Source of the DNA: Candidatus Melainabacteria bacterium GWF2_37_15
GTDB lineage: Bacteria; Cyanobacteriota; Vampirovibrionia; Gastranaerophilales; UBA9971
DNA length: 56,249 nt
Assembly (NCBI GenBank): GCA_001784565.1
Contig: MFRL01000010.1
Span: forward strand, 9,276-65,524
Direction: 5' to 3'
The translations under genes and the position numbers were made by a program. Under the pieces are notes generated by a model. That model was not told where the DNA came from, made no database searches, and was given only the letters and a program-made list of their open reading frames with translations. Positions 44,182-52,510 of this stretch are shown here, piece by piece; position 1 is the first letter of the stretch; each line of letters starts with the position of its first letter.

Positions 44182-45354
44182 TTATTTATCGTTTTCTTTT
44201 GGAGCTTCTTCAGCTGGAGCTGGTTCTGGCTGATCATTTTCAACTGGCGCTGCCTCACCGGTATCTCCAGAATGTTCTACAGGTTTAGGTTTTTCTTTTG
44301 GTGCTTCCTCAGCTGGAGCAGATTCTGTTGGAGCTTCTTCTGCAGGAGCTGCTTCATCGGAAGCTTTTTCTTCAGAAGCTGTTTTTGCAGGAGCTTTCTC
44401 TGCTACATTCTGTTCTGCAGGGGCATCCTCAGAAAAATCTACTTTATCCTTTATAAATTCACTGTCTCTATCTTCTGTGTCAGTGAAAACTTTTACTTGA
44501 GTTCCTGTTTCTTTATTAGAATAAAGTACATAATTTTGGTTATCTTCTTCGCCTTCTTCTGCAACATCCCAGTCTTCTACATTTCCGTCAAGGTTAACTT
44601 TGTCGTCATCGCCAATATTATGGATTTCTATATTATTTTTATCTCCACCAATATTGAAAATATTAGAACCTTCATCACCAAGGTATTTTATGTTTTGGTT
44701 ATCTTCATCAACCGTATAAGTATCGTTTCCATCTCCATCTACTATTTCTTTAAATTCAACTTTTTTAGCTTCAGGCTCTTTCGCTACTGGTTTTTTCTCT
44801 ACCGGAGCCGGCTCTGCTGGCACTTCTTGCGGGACTTCCTCAATTACTTCTTGAGGTGTTTCTACTGGCGATGCAGGGGCTGCTGCGGGCGCTTCTGTAG
44901 CTAATGCCTGAGGCGCTGCTTGTACTTGTTCTAATAATTGATCTATAGGATTATCTGCACGATAAGTGATAGGTGAAGCTGTTGTTTGAGCAAAAGGATT
45001 ATTAGTAAGAGTATCATTAACATTATTCAAAGCAGGATTATTGAAGTTAAACAAAGTTGTAGGCTGGGAAAGTGAACCGAATAGGTTGGTTCCGTTATTT
45101 GAGCCAAATAAGTTGGTTCCGGTGTTATTTCCAGATTGATTATTGTTTTGTTTGGATCGATTAAAATACTGATCCAGAGGATTATAACTACTATAATTTG
45201 TACTTGCGCTATATGTGCTGGGGTTAAATACGCTGGCCCCGGTTATGGCGGATACATATTGACTTTTACTGTCTTGTCTGTACTTATTAATAAGGTTATA
45301 AGCTGCTACAGCCTGGGTAGGGTTGCTTGAGCCCGTGATTGTCTGGTTTAACAT
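44182..45354 (-). CDS. Acidic low-complexity protein with RTX-like segment
   Basis: A 390-residue protein with no signal peptide. Residues 1-130 are Asn/Ser/Thr/Gln-rich (NLFGSNNGTNLFGSLSQPTT). Around 150-200 is an Ala/Pro/Glu-rich spacer. At about 205-265 there is VDGDGNDTYTVDEDNQNIKY then GGDKNNIEIHNIGDDDKVNL, resembling calcium-binding RTX repeats (GDGND-like, strand turns). The C-terminal 90 residues are Pro/Ala/Glu repeats such as PAEEAPTESAPAEEAPKE. These features suggest a secreted or surface-exposed protein, by inference. An AACAG-TATATA motif lies upstream at 45388-45413; a long hairpin follows at 44130-44166. Confidence 0.6.
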   Translation of the reverse strand: MLNQTITGSSNPTQAVAAYNLINKYRQDSKSQYVSAITGASVFNPSTYSASTNYSSYNPLDQYFNRSKQNNNQSGNNTGTNLFGSNNGTNLFGSLSQPTTLFNFNNPALNNVNDTLTNNPFAQTTASPITYRADNPIDQLLEQVQAAPQALATEAPAAAPASPVETPQEVIEEVPQEVPAEPAPVEKKPVAKEPEAKKVEFKEIVDGDGNDTYTVDEDNQNIKYLGDEGSNIFNIGGDKNNIEIHNIGDDDKVNLDGNVEDWDVAEEGEEDNQNYVLYSNKETGTQVKVFTDTEDRDSEFIKDKVDFSEDAPAEQNVAEKAPAKTASEEKASDEAAPAEEAPTESAPAEEAPKEKPKPVEHSGDTGEAAPVENDQPEPAPAEEAPKENDK

Positions 45355-45387
45355 AATAATTCTCCAATATGCACAATTTACTACTTA

Positions 45388-45413
45388 TTTATATAAAAAA
45401 TATATACTGTAAA
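45388..45413 (-). promoter_or_regulatory. TATATACTTTTTAT promoter-like motif, copy 3
   Basis: On the minus strand TTTACAGTATATATTTTTTA then TATAAA, 34-59 bases before the 45354 start. It parallels the motif at 23733-23757 almost base for base; the same layout suggests a promoter of an unusual sigma factor or a shared activator. Confidence 0.45.
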
Positions 45414-45469
45414 AAATTGTTATATTAAAAAAATATTAATAAAAAAATTTACATTTATTAATAATGTTC

Positions 45470-46555
45470 TTAATGAGTAAAAATGCTTCCTACCCAATCC
45501 CTAAAGATATAGTTGGCATCCTGCGGTCCAGGGCCGGCTTCCGGGTGAAACTGTACGGTATTTATGTTTAATTTCGGGCAACAAAAGCCTTCCACTGTAT
45601 TATCATTAACATTTATGTGAGTTACCTGCATATTATCCGGCAATCCTTCGGAACATACCGCATAGCCGTGGTTCTGCGAAGTCATTATAACTTTGTTTGT
45701 CCGGGTGTCAATTACAGGATGGTTGCTGCCCCGATGCCCAAATTTTAATTTATAGGTATCTGCCCCCATGGCAAGAGCGAGTATTTGGTGTCCCAGGCAT
45801 ATCCCGTATAATGGAAGTTTGCTGATCAGCTCGCCTGCTGCTTTTATTGCTTCTTTAGCATCTTTTGGATCTCCGGGCCCGTTGGAAAATAGAACTGCAT
45901 CAAAATTACCATCAAGCAGGGTTTGAGCTTCGACATCGTGCGGATATATATGCACTTCGCAGTCAAGTTTTACTAAATGCTTTACTATGCCAGTTTTTAC
46001 ACCCAAGTCAATCAGGGCTACTTTTTTCCCTGAGCTTTTAATTATTTCTACATCCTTTCTGGATACCTGTTTAACCACATCAGATGGAAAAACAAATTCT
46101 TTGAGTTCATTTTTTAAATTGTCTTTTAACTGCTTACCTAATGAGCCTGTGATATCTTCGGTGGTTATTGCGCAGTTCATTACGCCTTTTGCCCTGATTT
46201 TTTTTGTCAACATTCTTGTATCCACGTCTGTTACGCAAGGAATATTATTTTCTTTAAGATATTCACTCACGCTTTTTGTACTTTTCCAGTTGCTTTCGAG
46301 GTCAGACAATTCTTTCACCACAAACCCACGCACATGAACCCTGTCAGACTCGACATCTTCCTCATTAATGCCGTAATTTCCGATGAGCGGATATGTCATT
46401 ACCACGACCTGCCCCGCATAAGACGGGTCAGTGAGGATTTCCTGGTAGCCTGTCATGCCAGTATTGAAAACGATCTCGCCAAATGTTGTAATTTCCGCCC
46501 CGCAGGAAACGCCTTCGATTATTGTGCCATCCTCAAGTACTATATATGCTTTCAA
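45470..46555 (-). CDS. carA: Carbamoyl-phosphate synthase small (glutaminase) subunit
   Basis: A 361-residue amidotransferase that makes ammonia from glutamine for CarB. The N-terminal half begins KAYIVLEDGTIIEGVSCGAE and has GEIVFNTGMTGYQEILTDPS. The class I glutaminase half has the nucleophile in LYGICLGHQILALAMG near residue 245 and the catalytic His-Glu in TVQFHPEAGPGP near 335. A good GGAGAATCAAC precedes the ATG. It follows argB in the arginine cluster with 15 bases between; carB is not in the window. Confidence 0.96.
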   Translation of the reverse strand: MKAYIVLEDGTIIEGVSCGAEITTFGEIVFNTGMTGYQEILTDPSYAGQVVVMTYPLIGNYGINEEDVESDRVHVRGFVVKELSDLESNWKSTKSVSEYLKENNIPCVTDVDTRMLTKKIRAKGVMNCAITTEDITGSLGKQLKDNLKNELKEFVFPSDVVKQVSRKDVEIIKSSGKKVALIDLGVKTGIVKHLVKLDCEVHIYPHDVEAQTLLDGNFDAVLFSNGPGDPKDAKEAIKAAGELISKLPLYGICLGHQILALAMGADTYKLKFGHRGSNHPVIDTRTNKVIMTSQNHGYAVCSEGLPDNMQVTHINVNDNTVEGFCCPKLNINTVQFHPEAGPGPQDANYIFRDWVGSIFTH

Positions 46556-46570
46556 TGTTGATTCTCCTGT

Positions 46571-47434
46571 CTAATCCCGATGTATCATCGTACCAATACC
46601 TCTATCCGTGAAAATCTCAAGCAGCATGCTGTGTTCCACTCTGCCATCGAGTATGTGGACTGTTTTAACGCCTTTTTTAACCCCATCTATACAGCAGTCC
46701 ACTTTGGGGATCATTCCACCGGAAATCACGCCCTCTTTAATTAACTGCCCCGCTTCGTTTACTGTAATATTTGATATCAGAGAATGTGGGTCATTAACGT
46801 CTTTTAAAACCCCTTCTATATCGGTTAAAAACACAAGTTTTTCTGCCTGAAGTGCTCCAGCAATCGCAGAAGCAGCATAATCAGCATTCACATTATAGGT
46901 ATGGCCCTGCATGTCCTTTGCCACAGGTGCAATAACAGGTATAAAATCATTCTGGATCAGTGTCTTAATAAGTTTTGGATCAACGTTTTCAATTTCACCG
47001 ATGAATCCCGCATCTTTCCCGTCAATCAATTTCTTGCGTGCAGTAAGAATGTTGCCGTCTTTTCCGCTTATTCCAACAGCGTTAATGCCCTGCTTCTGGA
47101 TAATGGTGACAACTTCTTTATTGACTTTGCCTGACAACACCATTTCTACCACTTCCATGGTTTCCGCATCAGTTACCCGCAGGCCGTTTACGAATTCGGT
47201 CTTTATATCAAGGCGTTTTAAAAGTGTATTTATCTCATTTCCGCCGCCATGAACGATTACCGGACACATTCCAACAAGCTTCATAAGAGCGATATCTTGA
47301 ATTACGCTCTGCTTCAGTTCTTCATTCACCATTGCGCTGCCGCCGTACTTGATTACTACGGTTTTCCCGTAGAATGATCGGATGTATGGGAGCGCTTCTA
47401 TAAGTACTTTTGCTTTATCAATATATTGCTGCAT
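46571..47434 (-). CDS. argB: Acetylglutamate kinase
   Basis: A 287-residue kinase phosphorylating N-acetylglutamate. KTVVIKYGGSAMV near residue 25, VIVHGGGNEINTLLKR, EFVNGLRVTDAETMEVVEM and the late SGGMIPKVDCCIDGVKKG are the family signatures. I start at the ATG at 47434 (MQQYIDKAKVLIEALPYIRS), which matches the family N-terminus; the 53 residues upstream in the frame read through a hairpin (47447-47480) and do not resemble ArgB. No ribosome site is seen before this ATG, which lies 12 bases from the hairpin. Confidence 0.95.
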   Translation of the reverse strand: MQQYIDKAKVLIEALPYIRSFYGKTVVIKYGGSAMVNEELKQSVIQDIALMKLVGMCPVIVHGGGNEINTLLKRLDIKTEFVNGLRVTDAETMEVVEMVLSGKVNKEVVTIIQKQGINAVGISGKDGNILTARKKLIDGKDAGFIGEIENVDPKLIKTLIQNDFIPVIAPVAKDMQGHTYNVNADYAASAIAGALQAEKLVFLTDIEGVLKDVNDPHSLISNITVNEAGQLIKEGVISGGMIPKVDCCIDGVKKGVKTVHILDGRVEHSMLLEIFTDRGIGTMIHRD

Positions 47435-47446
47435 AGTACAAATAAT

Positions 47447-47480
47447 AACACGACCCGTATTTATATATACAGGTCGTGTT
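47447..47480 (-). terminator. Hairpin between the inserted gene and argB
   Basis: AACACGACCcGTAT (47447-47460) pairs with ATACaGGTCGTGTT (47467-47480). It lies 42 bases after the stop of the 47523-47945 gene and 12 bases before argB. Downstream on the minus strand comes ATTATTTGT, a weak U-tract, so it could terminate the inserted gene or act as an attenuator of argB. Confidence 0.55.
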
Positions 47481-47522
47481 AAATGCATTGCGTTATATTT
47501 GCTAATTAATCTTCCCTCAGCT

Positions 47523-47945
47523 TTAGCATAAATGACCTCCTTCACTCCTTCTATTCGAGTTCTTTTGAAGAGAAAGTCTAGCGTAAGCATCATTTATAAT
47601 AGCGATACGATCGCTTAAACTTAATTTTTTCATAAGTTTTTCTCTATCGCCATAAATATCACATTCTACTTTAGCGCCTGCCAGTGTATATGCAGGTTCA
47701 AGCAACTTTTCTGCTTCAATAGCTTTTAATTTTTCCATTGTGGTTTCGTTTTCAGGTTTTACAAAAATTTTATAGTAATATTCATTAGTTCGGCTGTCCT
47801 GTATTATAGAAGATCTGGAAATTTTAGGCCTATAGTTGTCTTTATCAGCTATTTTATATAATAAATTATGTTCATCTTCACGAACACTTACTTTCATTGC
47901 CTTAAAGCTAACTGGGTTGTTTGTCATCCCTACTCTATTTAACAT
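47523..47945 (-). CDS. Tagged hypothetical protein inserted in the arginine cluster
   Basis: A 140-residue protein. The start at 47945 has AAGGAG eight bases upstream; a longer reading (to 48119) is rejected because it runs into the argJ-side hairpins. The N-terminus MLNRVGMTNNPVSFKAMKVS carries the V-S-F-K tag shared with other genes here. The rest is a beta/alpha mixture with basic turns (YYYKIFVKPENETTMEKLKA) and no motif I know. No signal peptide. It sits between argJ and argB and is flanked on both sides by strong hairpins. Confidence 0.65.
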   Translation of the reverse strand: MLNRVGMTNNPVSFKAMKVSVREDEHNLLYKIADKDNYRPKISRSSIIQDSRTNEYYYKIFVKPENETTMEKLKAIEAEKLLEPAYTLAGAKVECDIYGDREKLMKKLSLSDRIAIINDAYARLSLQKNSNRRSEGGHLC

Positions 47946-48042
47946 TATTTTTCTCCTTTTTATCAATTTACAAATGGTTAAAAACCTGTAAAAAATAATG
48001 TTTCCTTTTTTGATAAAAATATTAAGCAATGTTAATTTTTTT

Positions 48043-48075
48043 GTTTGAGTGGCAGCCGAAGGTTGCCACTCAAAC
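48043..48075. other. Hairpin element 1 downstream of argJ
   Basis: GTTTGAGTGGCA (48043-48054) pairs with TGCCACTCAAAC (48064-48075), with CC and GG also pairing around a GAA loop and one mismatch. It is two bases from hairpin element 2. Neither strand shows a T-run after the stem, so a classical intrinsic terminator is not evident. Confidence 0.6.
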
Positions 48076-48077
48076 AA

Positions 48078-48110
48078 TTGAGGGAGGCCAGCTCTGCTGG
48101 CCTCCCTCAA
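48078..48110 (-). terminator. Perfect 15-bp hairpin after argJ
   Basis: TTGAGGGAGGCCAGC (48078-48092), loop TCT, GCTGGCCTCCCTCAA (48096-48110). The stem is GC-rich and perfect, 13 bases past the argJ stop, in tandem with element 1. It probably stops or stabilises the argCJ message; no U-tract follows. Confidence 0.6.
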
Positions 48111-48123
48111 GAAATTCAAATTT

Positions 48124-49362
48124 CTAAGTCCTGTATTCGCCGTTGATTTTTACATAATCGTAGCTTAAATCGCAGCCCCACGCCGTGGCCTCCTCTTTTC
48201 CATCTTCAAGTGTAAATAATATCTTGATTTCTTTCTCTTTTAACACTTTTAATGCTTTATCTTCATCAAAAGGAACAGGTTCCCCGCTTACGAAAGGAAT
48301 AATGGCTCCTGAGTTGCTTGAAAATTCAATGCATGTCTTCTCAGGGTCAAATTTAGCGCCGGAATATCCCGCAGCACATATAATCCTACCCCAGTTGGCA
48401 TCTGCGCCAAACAATGCAGTTTTTACCAGGTTCGAGGTTATAATTGATTTTGCGATCTTCTTTGCATCCTGCTTTGTTGCAGCACGCTTTACCGTAACTT
48501 CGAGAAACCTTGTAACACCTTCTCCATCCATGATTATTTGCTTTGCGAGGTTAGTATTTATGTAATGGAGCGCAGTTTTGAATTTATCATATTCTTTATC
48601 TTCAACATCTATAGGAGTATTGCCTGCTTTTCCATTAGCAAGCACTATTACCATATCGTTTGTGCTGGTATCACCATCTACTGAAATCATGTTAAACGTG
48701 TCATCCACGCTTTCTGATAACGCCTTTTGTAGTAATTCCCTACTTATATCAGCATCTGTTGTTATAAACGCCAGCATGGTAGCCATATTAGGGTGAATCA
48801 TGCCTGACCCTTTAGTTATCCCGCCGAATTTAACCTTTACGCCCCCGATTTGCGTTTCTATTGCTACTTGCTTGGGGAATGTATCCGTTGTCATTATGCC
48901 TTTAGCGGCCTTTTTGGCGGCTTCCTGGGTATTGTCCAGTGATTTGTACACAGTTTTTATGCCTGCTGTAAGTGTATCCATAGGCAGATGATTTCCGATA
49001 ACCCCTGTAGATGCTGTTAAAACAGAATTTTTATCAACATTCAGGCATTCAGCAAAAGTCTGCGCCATTAATTCATTGTTTTTCGCGCCTAATTCTCCCG
49101 TGCATGCGTTTGCAACGCCGCTGTTTACCACAATCCCACTGATTTTATTTGTGATATTTTTCTGGTTCCATAGTACGCACGAGGCTTTTACTAAATTCTG
49201 TGTAAAAACGCCAGCTGCTGTTGCCGGAACCTCACTCATAATAAGTGAAAGGTCTTTTTTCTTTTTTTTAATGCCTATATAATCTCCAGCCGCGTAAAAA
49301 CCCTGCGGCTCGGTTATACTGCCGGGGATGACGTGTATATTTTTATAAACAAGCTGGGACAT
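48124..49362 (-). CDS. argJ: Bifunctional ornithine acetyltransferase / N-acetylglutamate synthase
   Basis: A 412-residue enzyme that recycles acetyl groups in arginine synthesis. The self-cleavage site is in KGSGMIHPNMATMLAFITTDA near residue 190 (the threonine of the NMATML stretch), and the beta-chain begins there; the front half has VNSGVANACTGELG and the late ADANWGRIICAAGYSG matches ArgJ. Its start overlaps the end of argC by 20 bases. A perfect hairpin follows the stop. Confidence 0.95.
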   Translation of the reverse strand: MSQLVYKNIHVIPGSITEPQGFYAAGDYIGIKKKKKDLSLIMSEVPATAAGVFTQNLVKASCVLWNQKNITNKISGIVVNSGVANACTGELGAKNNELMAQTFAECLNVDKNSVLTASTGVIGNHLPMDTLTAGIKTVYKSLDNTQEAAKKAAKGIMTTDTFPKQVAIETQIGGVKVKFGGITKGSGMIHPNMATMLAFITTDADISRELLQKALSESVDDTFNMISVDGDTSTNDMVIVLANGKAGNTPIDVEDKEYDKFKTALHYINTNLAKQIIMDGEGVTRFLEVTVKRAATKQDAKKIAKSIITSNLVKTALFGADANWGRIICAAGYSGAKFDPEKTCIEFSSNSGAIIPFVSGEPVPFDEDKALKVLKEKEIKILFTLEDGKEEATAWGCDLSYDYVKINGEYRT

Positions 49363-50368
49363 TGTCTATACCTATCCTTTCATCAAGACCGAACATTATG
49401 TTCATATTCTGTACTGCCTGGCCTGCCGCGCCTTTTACAAGGTTGTCAATTGCGCCGATTATTACTATATTACCTGTCCGGTTGTCAATTTTGAAGTTAA
49501 CATCAAAGAAATTCGACCCCCTTACCCATCGGGTTTCAGGGTAGGTGTCTTTTTCCAGGATACGCACAAAATATTCATTTTTGTAATATTTCAGGTAAAC
49601 CTGCCTTATATCTTCATAAGTGAGCGATTTATCTTTTAATTTAGCGTAACACGTGGCTAAAATCCCGCGCTGCATTGGAATAAGATGCGGCGTAAAGGTT
49701 AATTTAACACCCAGTTCCTGCTCAATCTCTGGTGTGTGCCTGTGTGAGGCAATTTTGTATGCTTTAGTTGACTCATTGCACTCAGTAAAGTGAACGCTTA
49801 GTCCTAAAGACCTGCCTGCGCCTGTGACACCTGATTTAGCGTCTACAATTATCGAATCCTCTTCAATTAAACCTTCCCTGACAATTGGTAATAGGCTCAT
49901 AATGCTGCATGTGGTGTAACATCCGGGGTTTGCAATAAGCCTGGCGTTTTTAATCTTTTCTCTTTTCCATTCACACAGCCCATAAACTGCTTCATTTAGT
50001 AGTTCAGGCGCTTCGTGCTCAACGTTGTACCATTCCTGGTAAATTTCCTGGCTCTTAAGTCTGAAATCCGCGCCAAGATCAATAACTTTAACCTTTTTCA
50101 ATAATTCAGGCTTAATTTTTTTGCAGGCAATACCATGAGGCAGGGCAATAAACAGCACATCAACCTTGTCTGCAAGCTCTTCCAGGTTTTTTTCCAGGCA
50201 TTTTTCAGTGATTATATTATTAAAACTCGGATAAATACTTGCATAACTTTGACCAACGTAGCTGTGAGAAATAATGTATGAAATTTCAACCTGTGGGTGC
50301 TGTGCAAGAATTCTTACCAGCTCCTCACCTACATAACCTGTTGCTCCGACTATTGCTGTTTTGATCAT
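49343..50368 (-). CDS. argC: N-acetyl-gamma-glutamyl-phosphate reductase
   Basis: A 341-residue NADP enzyme. The nucleotide loop KTAIVGATGYVGEELVRIL opens it; the catalytic cysteine is in IANPGCYTTCSIMSLLPI near 149; KSGVTGAGRSLG and the late THRV-like segment (SHRHTPEIEQELG) complete the site. It is the first gene of the arginine cluster and its last 20 bases overlap argJ. Eight bases separate it from the nagA stop, so nagA could be cotranscribed upstream. Confidence 0.95.
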   Translation of the reverse strand: MIKTAIVGATGYVGEELVRILAQHPQVEISYIISHSYVGQSYASIYPSFNNIITEKCLEKNLEELADKVDVLFIALPHGIACKKIKPELLKKVKVIDLGADFRLKSQEIYQEWYNVEHEAPELLNEAVYGLCEWKREKIKNARLIANPGCYTTCSIMSLLPIVREGLIEEDSIIVDAKSGVTGAGRSLGLSVHFTECNESTKAYKIASHRHTPEIEQELGVKLTFTPHLIPMQRGILATCYAKLKDKSLTYEDIRQVYLKYYKNEYFVRILEKDTYPETRWVRGSNFFDVNFKIDNRTGNIVIIGAIDNLVKGAAGQAVQNMNIMFGLDERIGIDNVPACL

Positions 50369-50377
50369 TTCTAAATA

Positions 50378-51460
50378 TTAGCACACACAATTTCCGTTAA
50401 CAAAAGCAGCCTTAACCATAAGTGTTGCTTCATCCCATAGCACAATATCAGCATCCATTCCCTTTTCAATGCGGCCTGCATGTTTTAACCCGAGATTTTC
50501 TGCTGGATTACTAGAGCAATACATCAATAAATCCTTAAAGTCCACCATTCCTGCATTTTTTCTTATGACAGAATCAAGGAATATCAAACTGCCAATAAGA
50601 TTACCCTGTTCATTTATTGCAGCATCCCCTTTTTTAATTGTTATTGGAGTTGTTGCAAGGCAATCACTTATGAATATTACTTTTGAGGCTGGTTTTGTGC
50701 GCAAGATTAACTTTATTATGTCCGGGTGAAGGTGGTTATGATCTGCTATAACCTCAACGTATACGTCGTCACTAATCAGTGCCTCACGGATAATACCCGG
50801 GTTTCTATGGTGCAGAGGCTCCATAGCGTTAAAAATATGCGTGACATGTTTTAGTCCATGCAGGTTTTCAGCGGCGGAATGTCCTACAGAAATAATGACA
50901 CCTTTGTCTTTTAGGTAATTAGTCAGCTCAAGATTTTTATCCAGCTCTGGAGCAATGGTAATTATCTTTATTTCATCAGACTCAATTTGTTGGTAATTCT
51001 GCACAGTGGGAGTTAGAGTTAACTCTTTTGCGTGAGCGCCTTTGTATTTAGGGTTTATAAATGGACCTTCAAGGTTTATGCCAATAATTTTTGCAGCATT
51101 TTCAGGTAATTTAGCTTTTGCCTGAATAATATTGCTTATTTGTGTCTTAATATTATCAGGTGTGTCGGTCATTATAGTAGGACAAATAGCTGTAATACCG
51201 TGCTTAGGTAACTGTGTTAAAAATTTTACGATAGTATCCACGTCTGCTGTGTTAAAATCGCAGTCGTACCCTCCATGAATGTGTTGGTCGATGAGCCCCG
51301 GTGTAATAATACAGCCTTGAGCGTCTATACACTTCGCATTTGAAGGAATATCTTCTGTAATATCAACAATCTTACCTTTATGAACTAAAACATTCCCCCT
51401 GACTTTTTCTCGCCCGGGGTTTTGTATATATCCATTCGTAATTAAGGTAAATGTATTCAC
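50378..51460 (-). CDS. nagA: N-acetylglucosamine-6-phosphate deacetylase
   Basis: A 360-residue amidohydrolase giving glucosamine-6-phosphate. The metal site begins with LIDQHIHGGYDCDFNTAD, then EGPFINPKYKGAHAKE, GHSAAENLHGLKHVTHIFNA and DHNHLHPDI; the catalytic aspartate is likely in ISDCLATTP. Length is normal for NagA. It may feed recycled wall sugars. Neighbours are argC just downstream and the response regulator 18 bases upstream, but functions differ. Confidence 0.92.
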   Translation of the reverse strand: MNTFTLITNGYIQNPGREKVRGNVLVHKGKIVDITEDIPSNAKCIDAQGCIITPGLIDQHIHGGYDCDFNTADVDTIVKFLTQLPKHGITAICPTIMTDTPDNIKTQISNIIQAKAKLPENAAKIIGINLEGPFINPKYKGAHAKELTLTPTVQNYQQIESDEIKIITIAPELDKNLELTNYLKDKGVIISVGHSAAENLHGLKHVTHIFNAMEPLHHRNPGIIREALISDDVYVEVIADHNHLHPDIIKLILRTKPASKVIFISDCLATTPITIKKGDAAINEQGNLIGSLIFLDSVIRKNAGMVDFKDLLMYCSSNPAENLGLKHAGRIEKGMDADIVLWDEATLMVKAAFVNGNCVC

Positions 51461-51478
51461 TACTTATATTTTCAGCAA

Positions 51479-52510
51479 TTAACTGAAATTTGTCAAAAAT
51501 CCAGTGTCTTTTAACGTTTTTTGTTCAAAAATTTTAACTTCTTCTGTAGCGCATTCAATTGCTTTCGAAAAAGCATCAATCACTTTTGGACTAAATTGAG
51601 ATCCTGCTGTAGACCTGATTAAGTTTACAGCTTCGAGGTGCGGCATACTCTTTCTATAAGCTCTCTCTGAAGTCAGGCCATCATAAGCATCAGCTACGGC
51701 AATTATTTGTGATTCTATTGGTATTTCTTCTCCCTTAAGCCCGTTGGGATAACCTTTTCCATCATAATGTTCATGATGGCATTCTACAATTTTTATTACG
51801 TGATTGAGCTGTTTTATTTCCTGAAGAATTTTTATTCCAATGGTGAGGTGGTTTTTTATGAGTTCATATTCCTCGTCGCTAAGATCCCCGGGCTTGCTCA
51901 GAACGCTAACAGGTACCCCAATCATACCAATGTCATGTAATAATCCTGCAAGTTCAAGTTCACTCAGTCTTTCATCACTTAAACCTAACTCCTGACCAAT
52001 TTTTAGTGCAAAAAAAGTAACTCGTTTGCTTCTTCCTGAGGTGTAAGCATCTTTTGCATCCAGAGCCTCCATAATTGCAGAAATTGTGCCTGCAAATAAT
52101 TCTTTTAAATCACGCGCCAGTTTTTGATTATCATTGTTTAACTGGTATATTTCAAAACATGCTTCCACTACGTTTAAAAGCTCAGGCGGAGTCCACGGTT
52201 TTCTCACATATCTGTGAATTTTTCCCTGATTTATAGCGCTTATTAATATTTCAGAATCAGCAAACGCTGTAACAAGTAACCTAATAGAATCAGGACTCAG
52301 CTCAATAGAGTGTTTTAAAAACTCTGTACCATCCATTCCAGGCATTTTGTGGTCGGATATAATCATATCGACTCTCTCGTTCCTGAGAACTTCAAGTCCC
52401 TCGTGGCCTCCATTTCCTTGTAAAACGTTGTAATTTTTCCTCAACGTCCTTACAAATAACTGCAGGTTGTCCATTTCATCGTCAACTACCAGTATTGTAT
52501 ATTTATTCAT
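51479..52510 (-). CDS. Response regulator with HD-GYP output domain
   Basis: A 343-residue REC-HD-GYP (RpfG-type) protein. The receiver has LVVDDEMDNLQLF and phospho-acceptor Asp in MIISDHKMPGMDGTEF (near residue 53), with KPW in place of the usual KP lysine turn. The output domain has LAGLLHDIGMIGVP and HHEHYDGKGYPNGLKGEEIP, as in HD-GYP c-di-GMP phosphodiesterases. It overlaps the histidine kinase gene by 8 bases; signal transduction to c-di-GMP breakdown is inferred. Confidence 0.92.
   Translation of the reverse strand: MNKYTILVVDDEMDNLQLFVRTLRKNYNVLQGNGGHEGLEVLRNERVDMIISDHKMPGMDGTEFLKHSIELSPDSIRLLVTAFADSEILISAINQGKIHRYVRKPWTPPELLNVVEACFEIYQLNNDNQKLARDLKELFAGTISAIMEALDAKDAYTSGRSKRVTFFALKIGQELGLSDERLSELELAGLLHDIGMIGVPVSVLSKPGDLSDEEYELIKNHLTIGIKILQEIKQLNHVIKIVECHHEHYDGKGYPNGLKGEEIPIESQIIAVADAYDGLTSERAYRKSMPHLEAVNLIRSTAGSQFSPKVIDAFSKAIECATEEVKIFEQKTLKDTGFLTNFS

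Noticed and set aside
47435-47593. N-terminal extension of argB upstream of 47434
   Set aside because: The added residues have no match to the ArgB family and would run through the hairpin at 47447-47480; the family start is at 47434.
48043-48110. Pair of classical intrinsic terminators
   Set aside because: The stems are strong, but no T-run follows on either strand for the first one; only the second was kept as a likely 3' end structure.
47946-48119. N-terminal extension of the tagged gene
   Set aside because: It reads through both hairpins, while a strong ribosome site sits at 47945.
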